From Pseudomonas fluorescens (GTDB taxonomy: Bacteria; Pseudomonadota; Gammaproteobacteria; Pseudomonadales; Pseudomonadaceae): DNA of 64,000 nucleotides. Under the pieces are notes generated by a model, which saw nothing but the letters and a program-made list of their open reading frames with translations, did no database searches and was not told where the DNA came from. The stretch spans positions 992,001 to 1,056,000 of the forward strand of contig NZ_LT907842.1 in NCBI RefSeq assembly GCF_900215245.1, given 5' to 3'. Both the position numbers and the translations under genes were made by a program. The stretch's first letter is position 1, and each line of letters begins with the position of its first letter. Below are positions 48,563 to 57,251 of the stretch, piece after piece.

Positions 48563-49901
48563 AGCTCAGCCGCGCGCGCAAGCCGCCCTGCGCTAGATTG
48601 TGCAACGTCAACGCACTGCCGATCTTGCCCACGATCATCTCCACAATCGCCAACCCCAACCCCGCGCCATTAGCGTTATCCCGGCTATAAAACCGCTCAA
48701 ACAACCGCTCCATTTCCGCTTCATCAATCCCCGGGCCTTGGTCTTCCACGCTCAAGCAGTTGACCCCAATCACCACCTTCACTTCGCTGCCCGCCGGGGA
48801 AAAATTCAGTGCGTTGGTCACCAGGTTCTGTAGCGCAATCGCCAGGGCCACCGGCTCGGTTTGCACCCAGCACGCTTCTTCGCCTTCGAGCACCAACTCC
48901 ACACCTTTCTCCATGGCCAGCGGCGTCAACTCGGCCAGTTCTTCGCGCACCAGTTCCGTCAATTGCACAGGCTTGCGCACGGGGTTGCTCAGTTGCGGCT
49001 CGATACGCGCCATGGTCAGCAATTGGCTGCCAATGCGTGTGGCGCGGTCGACGCCGTTGACCAGGAAGTCCAAGGCTTCGCGCCGCTGCGCTTCGGTCGC
49101 AGCGCTTTGGGCGTTTTGTGCATGGATGCGCAGGATCGCCAATGGCGTGCGCAGTTCGTGGGCGGCGTCGGCGATGAAGCGGCGTTCGCGCTCCAACAGG
49201 TCATCCATTTGCACCAGCAACCGGTTGAGCGCGGTTTGCATGGGCTCCAGATCGGTCGGCAGCGGCTTGAGGTTCAACGGTTGCAAGGTGTCGGTATTGC
49301 GCCCCCGAATCGACCTGACCATGGCGCGCAACGGGGTGAGCCCCCAGCCGATGGTCAGCCAGATCAACACGGTCAGCAGTGGCACGCCGATCAAGGTGGG
49401 CCAAAGGGTGTGACGCACGATGCGTTCGATCAGGTCCTGGCGAATGTCGTCGCGCTCGCCCACCCAGATCAGCAGTCCCTGTTGCGGGTCGGCGAGGAGG
49501 AAGGCGCACCAGTCGTTGCCGTTGTCCATGATGTCGTGGGCGCCGAGGGCAGTCGGCGGGGTTGCAAGTACGGGCGCCTCTGCAGACCGCACCAGCAACT
49601 CACCATCACTGCGCCACACCTGGAAGGTCAGGCGAGTTTCGTACGGGTGGGCCACGCCCTCCTCCCCCACACGGCTCATGGCCTGGTCGAACGCCTGATA
49701 CAAGCGGTCCCAGTCGGCTTCGCCGGGGTCGCGTTGGCGCAGCACACCTTGCAGCAGGCGCGCACTTTGGGCGAGTTGGGCGTCGTAGACTTCTTCGATT
49801 TCATGGTGGCTGTCGCGCAGCACCAGCCAGCTGATCAGCGCGTCGCCGAGCAAAATAAACACCAGCACCGGAATGAGGATGCGCGCGCGAACCGAGGTCA
49901 T
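48519..49901 (-). CDS. two-component sensor kinase, QseC/PmrB-like
   Basis: 460 residues. TM1 at about 8-28 and TM2 at about 165-185 (LIGVPLLTVLIWLTIGWGL) bracket a periplasmic sensor of about 135 residues. The HisKA motif is ADAAHELRTPLA (His near 247). The ATPase domain has NLVTNALNFSP, VEDQGPGID and GAGLGLAIV. The start overlaps the end of the response regulator by four bases. The 3' end overlaps the convergent bacteriocin-locus gene by 44 bp. Confidence 0.9.
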   Translation of the reverse strand: MTSVRARILIPVLVFILLGDALISWLVLRDSHHEIEEVYDAQLAQSARLLQGVLRQRDPGEADWDRLYQAFDQAMSRVGEEGVAHPYETRLTFQVWRSDGELLVRSAEAPVLATPPTALGAHDIMDNGNDWCAFLLADPQQGLLIWVGERDDIRQDLIERIVRHTLWPTLIGVPLLTVLIWLTIGWGLTPLRAMVRSIRGRNTDTLQPLNLKPLPTDLEPMQTALNRLLVQMDDLLERERRFIADAAHELRTPLAILRIHAQNAQSAATEAQRREALDFLVNGVDRATRIGSQLLTMARIEPQLSNPVRKPVQLTELVREELAELTPLAMEKGVELVLEGEEACWVQTEPVALAIALQNLVTNALNFSPAGSEVKVVIGVNCLSVEDQGPGIDEAEMERLFERFYSRDNANGAGLGLAIVEMIVGKIGSALTLHNLAQGGLRARLSFTACAQAPAGIPHR

Positions 49902-50560
49902 GGTGTGAGCGCCAGCACATAGCCAACACCGCGCACGGTGCGGATCAGGTCGGTGGATAACTTTTTGCGCAGGTTATGGATCAACACTTCCAGGGTGTTG
50001 CTCTCCACCCGGTCCTGCCACCCATACAACGCACGAGACAGCCGCTCGCGGGTCACCACTTTGCCGGGGCGCACCATCAACTGGTGCAGCAGTTGGTATT
50101 CCATCGGCGTGACGATGATCTCTTCATCCTGGTAACGCACTTGCTGGGTCGCCGGGTCGAGGCTGACACCGGCGTGTTCCAGCATCGGTTGCGCGCGGCC
50201 CTGGCTGCGGCGCAACAGGGCGCGCACGCGGGCTTTGAGTTCTTCGACGTCGAAGGGTTTGATCAGGTAGTCGTCGGCGCCCGCGTCCAGCCCGGCGATG
50301 CGCTCGGCGGTGCCGTCGCGGGCGGTGAGGATCAGCACCGGCACGTCGTGTTGCCCGGCGCGCAGTTGCTGCAACAGGTCGAGGCCATCCAGGCGTGGCA
50401 GGCCGAGGTCGAGCAGCAACAAATCGAAGCTCTCGGTGCGCAACGCGTGCAAGGCGCTGAGGCCATCTTGCAGCCAATCCAGTGTGTAGCCTTCAGCGCC
50501 CAATGCCACGCGAATGCCCTGGCCAAGGGCACGATCATCTTCGACAAGGAGTAGGCGCAT
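49898..50560 (-). CDS. OmpR-family response regulator, QseB/PmrA-like
   Basis: 220 residues. Receiver domain: acidic pocket LLVEDDRALG, phospho-Asp in LLLLDLGLPRLDG (about 51), Thr in LILTAR, Lys in DYLIKPF. The C-terminal winged helix reads LSRALYGWQDRVESNTLEVL, then HNLRKKL. It is divergent from the PepSY-cytochrome b561 genes, and a tandem repeat of the PmrA-box type lies between them. Confidence 0.92.
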   Translation of the reverse strand: MRLLLVEDDRALGQGIRVALGAEGYTLDWLQDGLSALHALRTESFDLLLLDLGLPRLDGLDLLQQLRAGQHDVPVLILTARDGTAERIAGLDAGADDYLIKPFDVEELKARVRALLRRSQGRAQPMLEHAGVSLDPATQQVRYQDEEIIVTPMEYQLLHQLMVRPGKVVTRERLSRALYGWQDRVESNTLEVLIHNLRKKLSTDLIRTVRGVGYVLALTP

Positions 50561-50643
50561 AGCGGAGTCTCTGTAGGAATCGGCGGAATGATGCCGGTTC
50601 TACGCGGGGTCATTTCGGGAAAGATGTTACGGCGCGTTGCCAA

Positions 50644-50663
50644 CTAAGCTTGCGCTAAGGTTG
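50644..50663. promoter_or_regulatory. PmrA/QseB-type direct-repeat operator candidate
   Basis: CTAAGCTTG (50644-50652) and CTAAGGTTG (50655-50663) form a direct repeat with an 11-bp period. On the minus strand this reads CTTAGC-GCAAG-CTTAGT, a hexamer-N5-hexamer as in PmrA boxes. It lies about 45 bp before the PepSY ATG. Confidence 0.6.
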
Positions 50664-50706
50664 GTTTTGCACTGTGAAATCTCCCACATCTGCTGAGAGC
50701 TTTTTC

Positions 50707-50973
50707 ATGCGCAAAATTCTCCTGCTGTCGCTGCTTATCGCCAGCCCCATGGCCCTCGCCGGCCCGCAGTGCACCACCGCCGAGCGTTCGCAATGGCAAG
50801 ACGAAAAGGCCTTTCAGGACAAGCTCAAGGCCGACGGTTACACGATCAGCAAGTTCAAGGTCACGGACGGCAACTGCTACGAGATCTACGGCTTCGACAA
50901 GGACAAACGCAAGGTCGAGATCTACCACGACCCGGTCACCGGCAAGGCCGTGAAGACTGAGATCAAGGGCTGA
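50707..50973 (+). CDS. periplasmic PepSY-domain protein
   Basis: 88 residues. Signal peptide MRKILLLSLLIASPMALA, then one PepSY-like domain (KLKADGYTISKFKVTDGNCYEIYG, IYHDPVTGKAVKTE) with two cysteines. The start at 50707 gives the clean signal. It overlaps the cytochrome gene by one base (TGATG). Homologues often accompany QseBC-type systems and may inhibit proteases or bind ligands. Confidence 0.88.
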   Translation: MRKILLLSLLIASPMALAGPQCTTAERSQWQDEKAFQDKLKADGYTISKFKVTDGNCYEIYGFDKDKRKVEIYHDPVTGKAVKTEIKG

Positions 50974-51518
50974 TGCCAGGCGAATCCCTGCGCCTGTGGG
51001 ACCCGCTGGTGAGGCTGTTTCATCTGTCTATCGCCGGGGTCTTTATCGCCAATTACTTCGTTAACGAAGCGGGCGATGACTGGCATGTGTGGCTGGGCTA
51101 CTACGCTATGGCCTGGCTGCTGGTGCGATGGGTGTGGGGGTTTGTAGGACCGCGCAGTGCGCGTTGGTCGGATTTCTGGCCATCGCCTGCGCGGCTCAGT
51201 GCCCATGTGCGTAGGGTGTTCGACGGGCGCGGCCTGCATCGCCTTGGCCATTCGCCCATCGGCGCGCTGGTGATGCTGTTGATGATGTCGGCGCTGCTGA
51301 CCCTCGGTATCAGCGGCTTCCTGATGCAGGAAGTCGACGCGCTATGGGGCGCCGATTGGCCGCTGCAAGTCCATGAAACCGCCGCCAATGTGCTGCTGGC
51401 TCTGGTCGGTGTGCATGTGCTGGCCGCCGTGTATGAAAGCATCCAGGTGAAGGACAACCTGCCGTTATCCATGCTCACCGGTCGCAGGAAGCGCCTGCCG
51501 GATGATCGTGCGCAGTAA
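50973..51518 (+). CDS. cytochrome b561-type di-heme membrane protein
   Basis: 181 residues, four membrane helices. Heme-ligand histidines are in LVRLFHLSIAG, WHVWLGYYA, VHETAANVL and LVGVHVLAAVY. The protein should pass electrons from the membrane to a periplasmic partner. It is cotranscribed with the PepSY gene. Confidence 0.88.
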   Translation: MPGESLRLWDPLVRLFHLSIAGVFIANYFVNEAGDDWHVWLGYYAMAWLLVRWVWGFVGPRSARWSDFWPSPARLSAHVRRVFDGRGLHRLGHSPIGALVMLLMMSALLTLGISGFLMQEVDALWGADWPLQVHETAANVLLALVGVHVLAAVYESIQVKDNLPLSMLTGRRKRLPDDRAQ

Positions 51519-51541
51519 TTTTTTTCTCTGACAGGTTCTCT

Positions 51542-52810
51542 ATGCGCTCCGCCCTACTGATCTGCAGCCTGCTAGGGGTATTTATTGCCGCCTGGCTCAG
51601 CCATCCGCCGCACGTGCTCGCGCCGTTTGCCCAGGCGAGCCCGAACACCTCTAAAGTCGCGACGGCGCCGCAATACTCCAGCCGCTTTGTGTCTTCGCAA
51701 CTCACTGACTTTGTGCACTCGTCCTCGGTCACCGCCCTACCCGGTGGCGACTTGATGGCCGTGTGGTTTGCAGGCAGCCGCGAAGGCGCCGCCGATGTGC
51801 AGGTGCGCACCGCACGGTTTGATGCACGCAGCGGCGAATGGGGCGCCGAGCAGGTGCTGGCCACACGTGAAAGTACCCGCGACGGCACCCAGCGTTACAT
51901 TCGTAAACTGGGCAACCCGGTGATTGCGCTGGGGCCGGATAAACGCCTGTGGATGTTTTACGTGTCAGTGTCGGTCGGCGGCTGGGCCACCAGTGCGATC
52001 AACGTGATGGTCTCCGAGGACCTCGGCGCAAACTGGTCGGCACCTCGGCAATTGGTGACGTCGCCGTTTTTCAACATCAGCACACTGGTGCGCGCCGCAC
52101 CGGTGTTTCACGCCGACGGCTCGATCGGCCTGCCGGTGTATCACGAGTTCATGGGCAAGTTCGCCGAGTACCTCTACTTGAGCGCGGACGGTGCGGTGAT
52201 CGACAAATTCCGCATCAGCCGCGGCAAGCATTCCTTGCAACCGACCATCGTGCCGCAGGATGGCCAGCGCGCCGTGGCGATGTTGCGTTACGCCGGCGAA
52301 ACCCATCACCGCGTGCTCGCCAGCCGCACCGAGGACGCCGGGCAAACCTGGAGCGAGCCGTACCCGCTGGAACCGGCCAACCCCAACTCATCGCTGGCGG
52401 CCGTGGCCACTGAAGACGACGGTTTGCTGGTCGCCCTCAACGACCTGCAGGACGGCCGCTTCAAGCTCAGCCTATATGGCACCGACGCCCAACTGAGCCA
52501 GTGGCGCACAGTGGTGGAACTGGACCAATCACCCGACCCGCTGGGCCAACCGTTTTCCCCCGAGGCTTATAAAGCGATCATCGGCGAAGGCTTCCGCGCG
52601 TCCAGCGGCGCCAAACGCCTGCCGCTGGAACAACGTTTTCTGAGCAATCTGGATTACCGCGTGTGCAAACCCCGTGGCTGCGATTTCGAATACGAGTACC
52701 CGTATTTCAGCCGCAGCCCGGACGGCATGTATCACCTGGTGTACTCGTGGAATAACACCTTTATCAAACATGTCAGCTTCAACGAAGCCTGGCTGGCGGA
52801 GCGTCTGTGA
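51542..52810 (+). CDS. sialidase-fold (BNR/Asp-box) exported protein
   Basis: 422 residues. A signal peptide or N-terminal anchor (about 1-20, SALLICSLLGVFIAAWL) is followed by a six-bladed propeller with Asp-boxes SEDLGANWS (about 155) and TEDAGQTWS (about 265). It belongs to the BNR_2 group that clusters with glycan genes. Arginines of a sialidase active site are not clear, so activity on sialic acid is doubtful. It is the first gene of a three-gene unit. Confidence 0.85.
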   Translation: MRSALLICSLLGVFIAAWLSHPPHVLAPFAQASPNTSKVATAPQYSSRFVSSQLTDFVHSSSVTALPGGDLMAVWFAGSREGAADVQVRTARFDARSGEWGAEQVLATRESTRDGTQRYIRKLGNPVIALGPDKRLWMFYVSVSVGGWATSAINVMVSEDLGANWSAPRQLVTSPFFNISTLVRAAPVFHADGSIGLPVYHEFMGKFAEYLYLSADGAVIDKFRISRGKHSLQPTIVPQDGQRAVAMLRYAGETHHRVLASRTEDAGQTWSEPYPLEPANPNSSLAAVATEDDGLLVALNDLQDGRFKLSLYGTDAQLSQWRTVVELDQSPDPLGQPFSPEAYKAIIGEGFRASSGAKRLPLEQRFLSNLDYRVCKPRGCDFEYEYPYFSRSPDGMYHLVYSWNNTFIKHVSFNEAWLAERL

Positions 52811-53409
52811 TGGTTTCTGTGTGGCAAGCCCATTTGAGTTTTGTGTTGCTGGGGTTTGTGCTCTTAAGCGCATTCAGATTCACCGCACCGTGGCGCCCTT
52901 GGTTGTTGCCGGTGTTGGTGGCGCTGAGTGTTATCCCGCTGAATGAATTGCCGTTGGCGGCATACGTGCGCAGCTACACCGATGACCTGGCGATCAGCAC
53001 GTTGGTGTTGTTGGCGTGGGTGGGGTTGTGCCGGTTGGGCGTGGTGCAGCCGCAGGGCCGTCAACAGCGGGTGCAATTGCTGCTGTTGTTTGGCGGGCTG
53101 AGCCTGCTGTTGTACCCGGCAACGCTGGGCCTGACGTATGTCGACCCTTATCGCTGGGGCTTTAAGCCGCGGCCGATGATTGTGCTGGTGGGGGCGGCAG
53201 CGCTGTTGATGCTGTGGCTGCGCAATGCATTGGCGGTGTGGATGCTGGCGATCGGCACGCTGGGGTTTGCGTTGCGGCTGAAGGCTTCGGAGAACTATTG
53301 GGATTACTTGGTTGATCCGCTGTTGGCGGGTTACTGCGCCGTTGCAGGATTGATGCAACTCAAACTGTGGGAGCGGGCTCGCTTGCGAATGCGGCATATC
53401 TGGCACTGA
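52810..53409 (+). CDS. hydrophobic membrane protein, C-terminus encoded by a REP arm
   Basis: 199 residues with about six membrane spans (SFVLLGFVLLSAFRF, LLPVLVALSVIPL and others). Its ATG overlaps the stop of the sialidase-fold gene (TGATG). The last residues KLWERARLRMRHIWH are translated from a REP palindrome, which also supplies the stop. I do not recognise a family; position suggests a part in the same envelope pathway. Confidence 0.8.
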   Translation: MVSVWQAHLSFVLLGFVLLSAFRFTAPWRPWLLPVLVALSVIPLNELPLAAYVRSYTDDLAISTLVLLAWVGLCRLGVVQPQGRQQRVQLLLLFGGLSLLLYPATLGLTYVDPYRWGFKPRPMIVLVGAAALLMLWLRNALAVWMLAIGTLGFALRLKASENYWDYLVDPLLAGYCAVAGLMQLKLWERARLRMRHIWH

Positions 53410-53444
53410 TACACCGCTTTCGGGAGCAAGCCCCCTCCCACAGT
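53365..53444. repeat. REP doublet overlapping the end of the membrane-protein gene
   Basis: Left arm CTGTGGGAGCGGGCTCGCTT and right arm GGAGCAAGCCCCCTCCCACA in inverted orientation. The left arm is inside the coding region; the right arm lies between this gene and the sulfatase gene. Confidence 0.88.
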
Positions 53445-53478
53445 TGATCGGGGTCGTTTTGGACATTGGGAAGGGTCA

Positions 53479-55503
53479 ATGATGGGTGTGTTGCAATCAC
53501 GCCGCCTGCGCTACGGCGTGGGCGCGATCGGCTTGATATTTGTGTTGCTGGCCGCTTTGCGGCTGGTGTTTTTAATCAGCTTTTCCGGCCTTGCGCTGAA
53601 CACCCCGGCGCTGCCGGAAACCCTGGGCATCGGCCTGCGCTTCGACCTGCGTCTGGCGGTGTTGGTCCTGTTGCCGCTGGCGCTGCTGGCCTGGTTCCCA
53701 CGCTGGAACCTCACCACCCTGCCCGCCCTGCGCTGGTTGGCGCGCGGCTATCTGGTGGTGGCATTGGCCGTGGTCGGCCTGGTGTACATCATCGACTTCG
53801 GGCATTACGCCTACCTCGGTGTGCGTATCAACGCGACCGTGTTGCGCTACCTGCAAGACGCACAGATTTCTCAACAGATGGTGTGGGAAACCTACCCGGT
53901 GCTGTGGATAACCGCGTGTTGGCTGGCGGCGGTGGCCGTGTGGGTCTGGGCGTTGGTGTGCCTGGAACGATTGACCCTGGATGGCGAGCGCAAACCCATC
54001 GGCACACTCACGCTGGCGTCGGTCTCGGTGGTTGGCGTCATTGCCGTGCTGCTCGCCCTGCTCGGCCGCGTGAACAATCTCAACCTGGAAAACCCGGTGC
54101 CGCTGCGCTGGAGCGATGCGTTCTTTTCCGGCAATAGCCAAGTCGCCGCCGTGGGCCTGAACCCGGTGCTGTTCTTGTACGACACACTCAAGGTCGGCCA
54201 ATCGCAATTCGATGCCGCCCAGGTGCGTCAGCATTACCCGCAAGTGGCCCAGTACCTGGGGGTCGAGCAACCCGATCCCGAGCAACTGAATTTCATCCGC
54301 GAGCAAGCCGTGCAACCCTATCGACTGCCAGGCGAGCGCCCGCCCAACGTGATCTTCGTGATGCTTGAGTCGCTCGGCACCAGCGCCGTCGGCGCCTACG
54401 GCAACCCGCTGAACCCCACGCCGAACCTCGACACACTGGCGACGCAAAGCTGGTTCTTCAAACACTTCTACGTGCCCGTCACCGGCACTGCCAAAACCGT
54501 GTGGGCAAGCATCTCCGGCGTGCCGGACGTCACCCGCCAGGAGACGGCCACACGCAACCCGCTGATCACCCGGCAACACACGCTGATCAACGCCTTCGAG
54601 GGCTACCAGAAGTTCTACATGATCGGCGGCAACGCCGGTTGGGCGAATATCAATGCGTTGATTCGCCAGAGCATCGACGGCGTGCAGCTGTTTGACGAAA
54701 GCCACTGGCGCTCGCCACGGGTGGACGTGTGGGGCATCTCCGACCTGGACCTGTTCAAGGAGGGCGACCAACTGCTGCGTGCGGTGCCAAAAGACCAACC
54801 GTTCTTCGCCTACCTGCAAACCTCCGGCAACCACCGCCCCTTTACCATCCCCAAGCAAAACGATGGCTTCCAACTCAATAACGTGACGCTGGAGCAAGCC
54901 CAGGCCGCCGGTTCACGCAGCGTCGAGCAATACAACGCGGTGCGCCTGCTGGATTACAACATCGGCCGCCTGATGGAAATCGCCAAGGCCGGCGGCTGGT
55001 ACGACAACAGCATTTTTGTGTTTTTCGGCGACCACAACACGCGCATCAGCCAGATCCCGCACATGGCGCCCGCCTTCGAGCAACTGGGCCTGGAAAGCAA
55101 CAATGTGCCGCTGCTGATCCACGCCCCGGGCCTGCAACCTCGGGTGATCGACGAAGCCGTGGGCCTGGCGGATTTGCTGCCGACGGTGGCGGGCATGGCG
55201 GGCATACCGTTTCGCAACGGCGCGATGGGCCGGGACATCCAGCAGCCAGCGCCGGAAGGTGAGCGCGTGGTGCCGCTGGTGTTGCATGAGGGCACCTTCC
55301 CGATTATCGGTGGCGTGACCAAGGACTTCCTGCTGCAGATGCAACATGACGGCAGCTCGCCGACCCTGCATGACCTGGCCTCGCAAACGCCTCGGGAGGA
55401 TGTGGCCGAACAGCACCCTGAAGAGTTTCAACGCTTACAGGGCTTGACGCGCGGGCTGCATGAGAGCGCTCGGCTGATGCTGTTCAGGAATGTGCGCGAG
55501 TGA
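53479..55503 (+). CDS. LtaS-type phosphoglycerol transferase / sulfatase-family membrane enzyme
   Basis: 674 residues. Five or so N-terminal membrane spans (about 10-210) are followed by an extracytoplasmic alkaline-phosphatase-fold domain (about 285-620). Metal and nucleophile motifs: VIFVMLES, the Thr-containing GTAKTVW (nucleophile, as in LtaS), SGNHRPF and FFGDHNTR. The enzyme probably transfers phosphoglycerol or phosphoethanolamine to a periplasmic glycan. It comes 69 bp after the membrane-protein gene. Confidence 0.9.
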   Translation: MMGVLQSRRLRYGVGAIGLIFVLLAALRLVFLISFSGLALNTPALPETLGIGLRFDLRLAVLVLLPLALLAWFPRWNLTTLPALRWLARGYLVVALAVVGLVYIIDFGHYAYLGVRINATVLRYLQDAQISQQMVWETYPVLWITACWLAAVAVWVWALVCLERLTLDGERKPIGTLTLASVSVVGVIAVLLALLGRVNNLNLENPVPLRWSDAFFSGNSQVAAVGLNPVLFLYDTLKVGQSQFDAAQVRQHYPQVAQYLGVEQPDPEQLNFIREQAVQPYRLPGERPPNVIFVMLESLGTSAVGAYGNPLNPTPNLDTLATQSWFFKHFYVPVTGTAKTVWASISGVPDVTRQETATRNPLITRQHTLINAFEGYQKFYMIGGNAGWANINALIRQSIDGVQLFDESHWRSPRVDVWGISDLDLFKEGDQLLRAVPKDQPFFAYLQTSGNHRPFTIPKQNDGFQLNNVTLEQAQAAGSRSVEQYNAVRLLDYNIGRLMEIAKAGGWYDNSIFVFFGDHNTRISQIPHMAPAFEQLGLESNNVPLLIHAPGLQPRVIDEAVGLADLLPTVAGMAGIPFRNGAMGRDIQQPAPEGERVVPLVLHEGTFPIIGGVTKDFLLQMQHDGSSPTLHDLASQTPREDVAEQHPEEFQRLQGLTRGLHESARLMLFRNVRE

Positions 55504-55878
55504 TTACTTGGGCTGGAAGGTTTCCAGGTATTGGAGGATGTTTTCAATTTTTTCCGGATCGCTGATGCCCCAGAAGATCATGCGTGTGCCGCTGACCACC
55601 TTCTTCGGCGCCTCGATGTAGGCGGCGAGTTTGTCGCGGGTCCAGACCACACCGGAATTTTTCATCGCGTCGGAGTACTGATAGTCAGTGGTGGTGCCGG
55701 CGGGGCGGCCGATGATGCCGTTAAGCTCAGGCCCAAAACCGCCGCGTGCGCCTTCGCCGATGCTGTGGCAACCGCCGCAGGTCTTGGCGAAGAGCTTGCC
55801 GCCCGCCTCGGCATCGCCCGCCGCACAGGCCGGGCCGGCGTTGAGGATCAGGGCGAGGGTCAACAGGGCGTACTTCAT
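55504..55878 (-). CDS. c-type cytochrome, cytochrome c2-like
   Basis: 124 residues. Signal peptide MKYALLTLALILNAGPACAA, heme motif CGGCH (about residues 34-38), and a Met ligand in SGTRMIFWG (about 100). A small periplasmic electron carrier. Its stop is directly next to the stop of the convergent sulfatase gene. Confidence 0.93.
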   Translation of the reverse strand: MKYALLTLALILNAGPACAAGDAEAGGKLFAKTCGGCHSIGEGARGGFGPELNGIIGRPAGTTTDYQYSDAMKNSGVVWTRDKLAAYIEAPKKVVSGTRMIFWGISDPEKIENILQYLETFQPK

Positions 55879-56060
55879 CTAGGGCTCCACAGCGGGCAAC
55901 GGTGAGTCGATTATGCCTGTATCCACCTCACAGTGGCGCTGCGACCAACCACCGCGCAACCGCTCTAAAACGACCACCCATCGCCCCGCAGATATCTAAT
56001 CGAACCTATTCACGCCCGTCCCACTCCACCTTACTGAACCCTGATGGTGGAGTAAGGATC

Positions 56061-56441
56061 ATGGCTCAGCCATCGATTTTAGTGCTGGAAGACGACGAGA
56101 TCATTCGCTCGTTAATGGTGGACGTACTGGAAGACTTCGGGGCTCATGTCACTTCTTTCCCGTCGGCGGATGAGGGGATGATTTACCTGGAGCGCGGCGA
56201 CGACCCGGTTGACCTGATTGTGAGCGATATCCAGATGCCGGGTTTGCTCAACGGCTATGACCTGAGCAAGGTGGTGGCGCATCGCTGGCCATCGGTGCCG
56301 GTGGTGCTGACCTCCGGCAATACCAGGTTAGCCGCACAACTGGGCGGTTCTGTGCGTTTTTTGCCCAAGCCGTGGAGTACCGAACATTTGGTGGAGTGCG
56401 TGCGAAACGCGCTGACCCAACAGGGCGCCTCCCTGCATTAA
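56061..56441 (+). CDS. single-domain response regulator
   Basis: 126 residues, a receiver only: acidic pair LEDDEII, phospho-Asp in VSDIQMPG (about 54), Thr/Ser in LTSGN, Lys in FLPKPWS. There is no output domain. The ATG at 56061 has TAAGGATC as ribosome site; the frame upstream to 55902 lacks receiver sequence. It is 195 bp upstream of the heme oxygenase-phytochrome pair and may be phosphorylated by that kinase. Confidence 0.9.
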   Translation: MAQPSILVLEDDEIIRSLMVDVLEDFGAHVTSFPSADEGMIYLERGDDPVDLIVSDIQMPGLLNGYDLSKVVAHRWPSVPVVLTSGNTRLAAQLGGSVRFLPKPWSTEHLVECVRNALTQQGASLH

Positions 56442-56636
56442 TAGCACCGCAATATCATCCAGACCGAACTTGATGTGCCGCCCTGTGGTCATTAATTACG
56501 CAAGGAGCGACTTTTCTGATCCGCTGGTCAGGCTTTTCGCCTTATGCGTGAAGTTGACGGCAATGCATTGTGTAGAATCGTCGCCTATTTAATCGCGTCA
56601 TTCATGGCCAAAAGGCCCACAGTTCGAGCTCACTGA

Positions 56637-57251
56637 ATGCATTCACAGGCCCCTGACCTTGCTGCGCCCTCATTGCTGGAAGCGTTGCGCTCAGGCACTG
56701 GTGTGCTGCATGTAGCATTGGAGAAACGCCTGCCGTTTTTCTCCGAACGCCTGGATGCCGACTGGTACCAGCGCTTGCTCCAGGCGTACTACGGTTTTTA
56801 TGCACCGATCGAAGCGGCGTTGTATGAAAGTGGTTTGATCCCCGATGGTTTCGATACTGCATTGCGTGTGAAAACACCCACCTTGCTGTGTGATCTCCAC
56901 GCCCTTGGCCTGACTGACGCCGCCATCAGCGCCCTGCCCCGGTGCCGCAAACCGCCAACGTTCGATAACCCCGCAGCCTGCCTCGGCGCACTGTATGTGC
57001 TGGAAGGCGCGACCCTGGGCGGCCAGGTATTGCGCCGGGAAATGGGCAAGCGCCTGAGTATTGATGCGGATAACGGCGGTGCGTTTCTCAACGTGTACGG
57101 CGCCGAGACCGGTCGGCGCTGGAAAGACTTTCTCGATTACCTGGGAGACCAGCCACTGGACGCGCCAGCGACACAGCGCGCGGTGCAGGCAGCCTGTTCG
57201 ACATTCAGCGGCTTCGAGCAATGGCTCGCCAGCCAGGAGGTACTGCTATGA
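56637..57251 (+). CDS. bphO: heme oxygenase (biliverdin-producing)
   Basis: 204 residues. The proximal heme His is in GTGVLHVALEKRL (about residue 25), and the distal helix glycines are in LGALYVLEGATLGGQVL. Opens heme to biliverdin, the chromophore of the phytochrome encoded next. The stop overlaps the bphP ATG by four bases. There is no clear promoter by eye in the 195 bp upstream, although TTGACG and TAGAAT occur near 56553-56575 with a 13-bp spacing. Confidence 0.93.
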   Translation: MHSQAPDLAAPSLLEALRSGTGVLHVALEKRLPFFSERLDADWYQRLLQAYYGFYAPIEAALYESGLIPDGFDTALRVKTPTLLCDLHALGLTDAAISALPRCRKPPTFDNPAACLGALYVLEGATLGGQVLRREMGKRLSIDADNGGAFLNVYGAETGRRWKDFLDYLGDQPLDAPATQRAVQAACSTFSGFEQWLASQEVLL

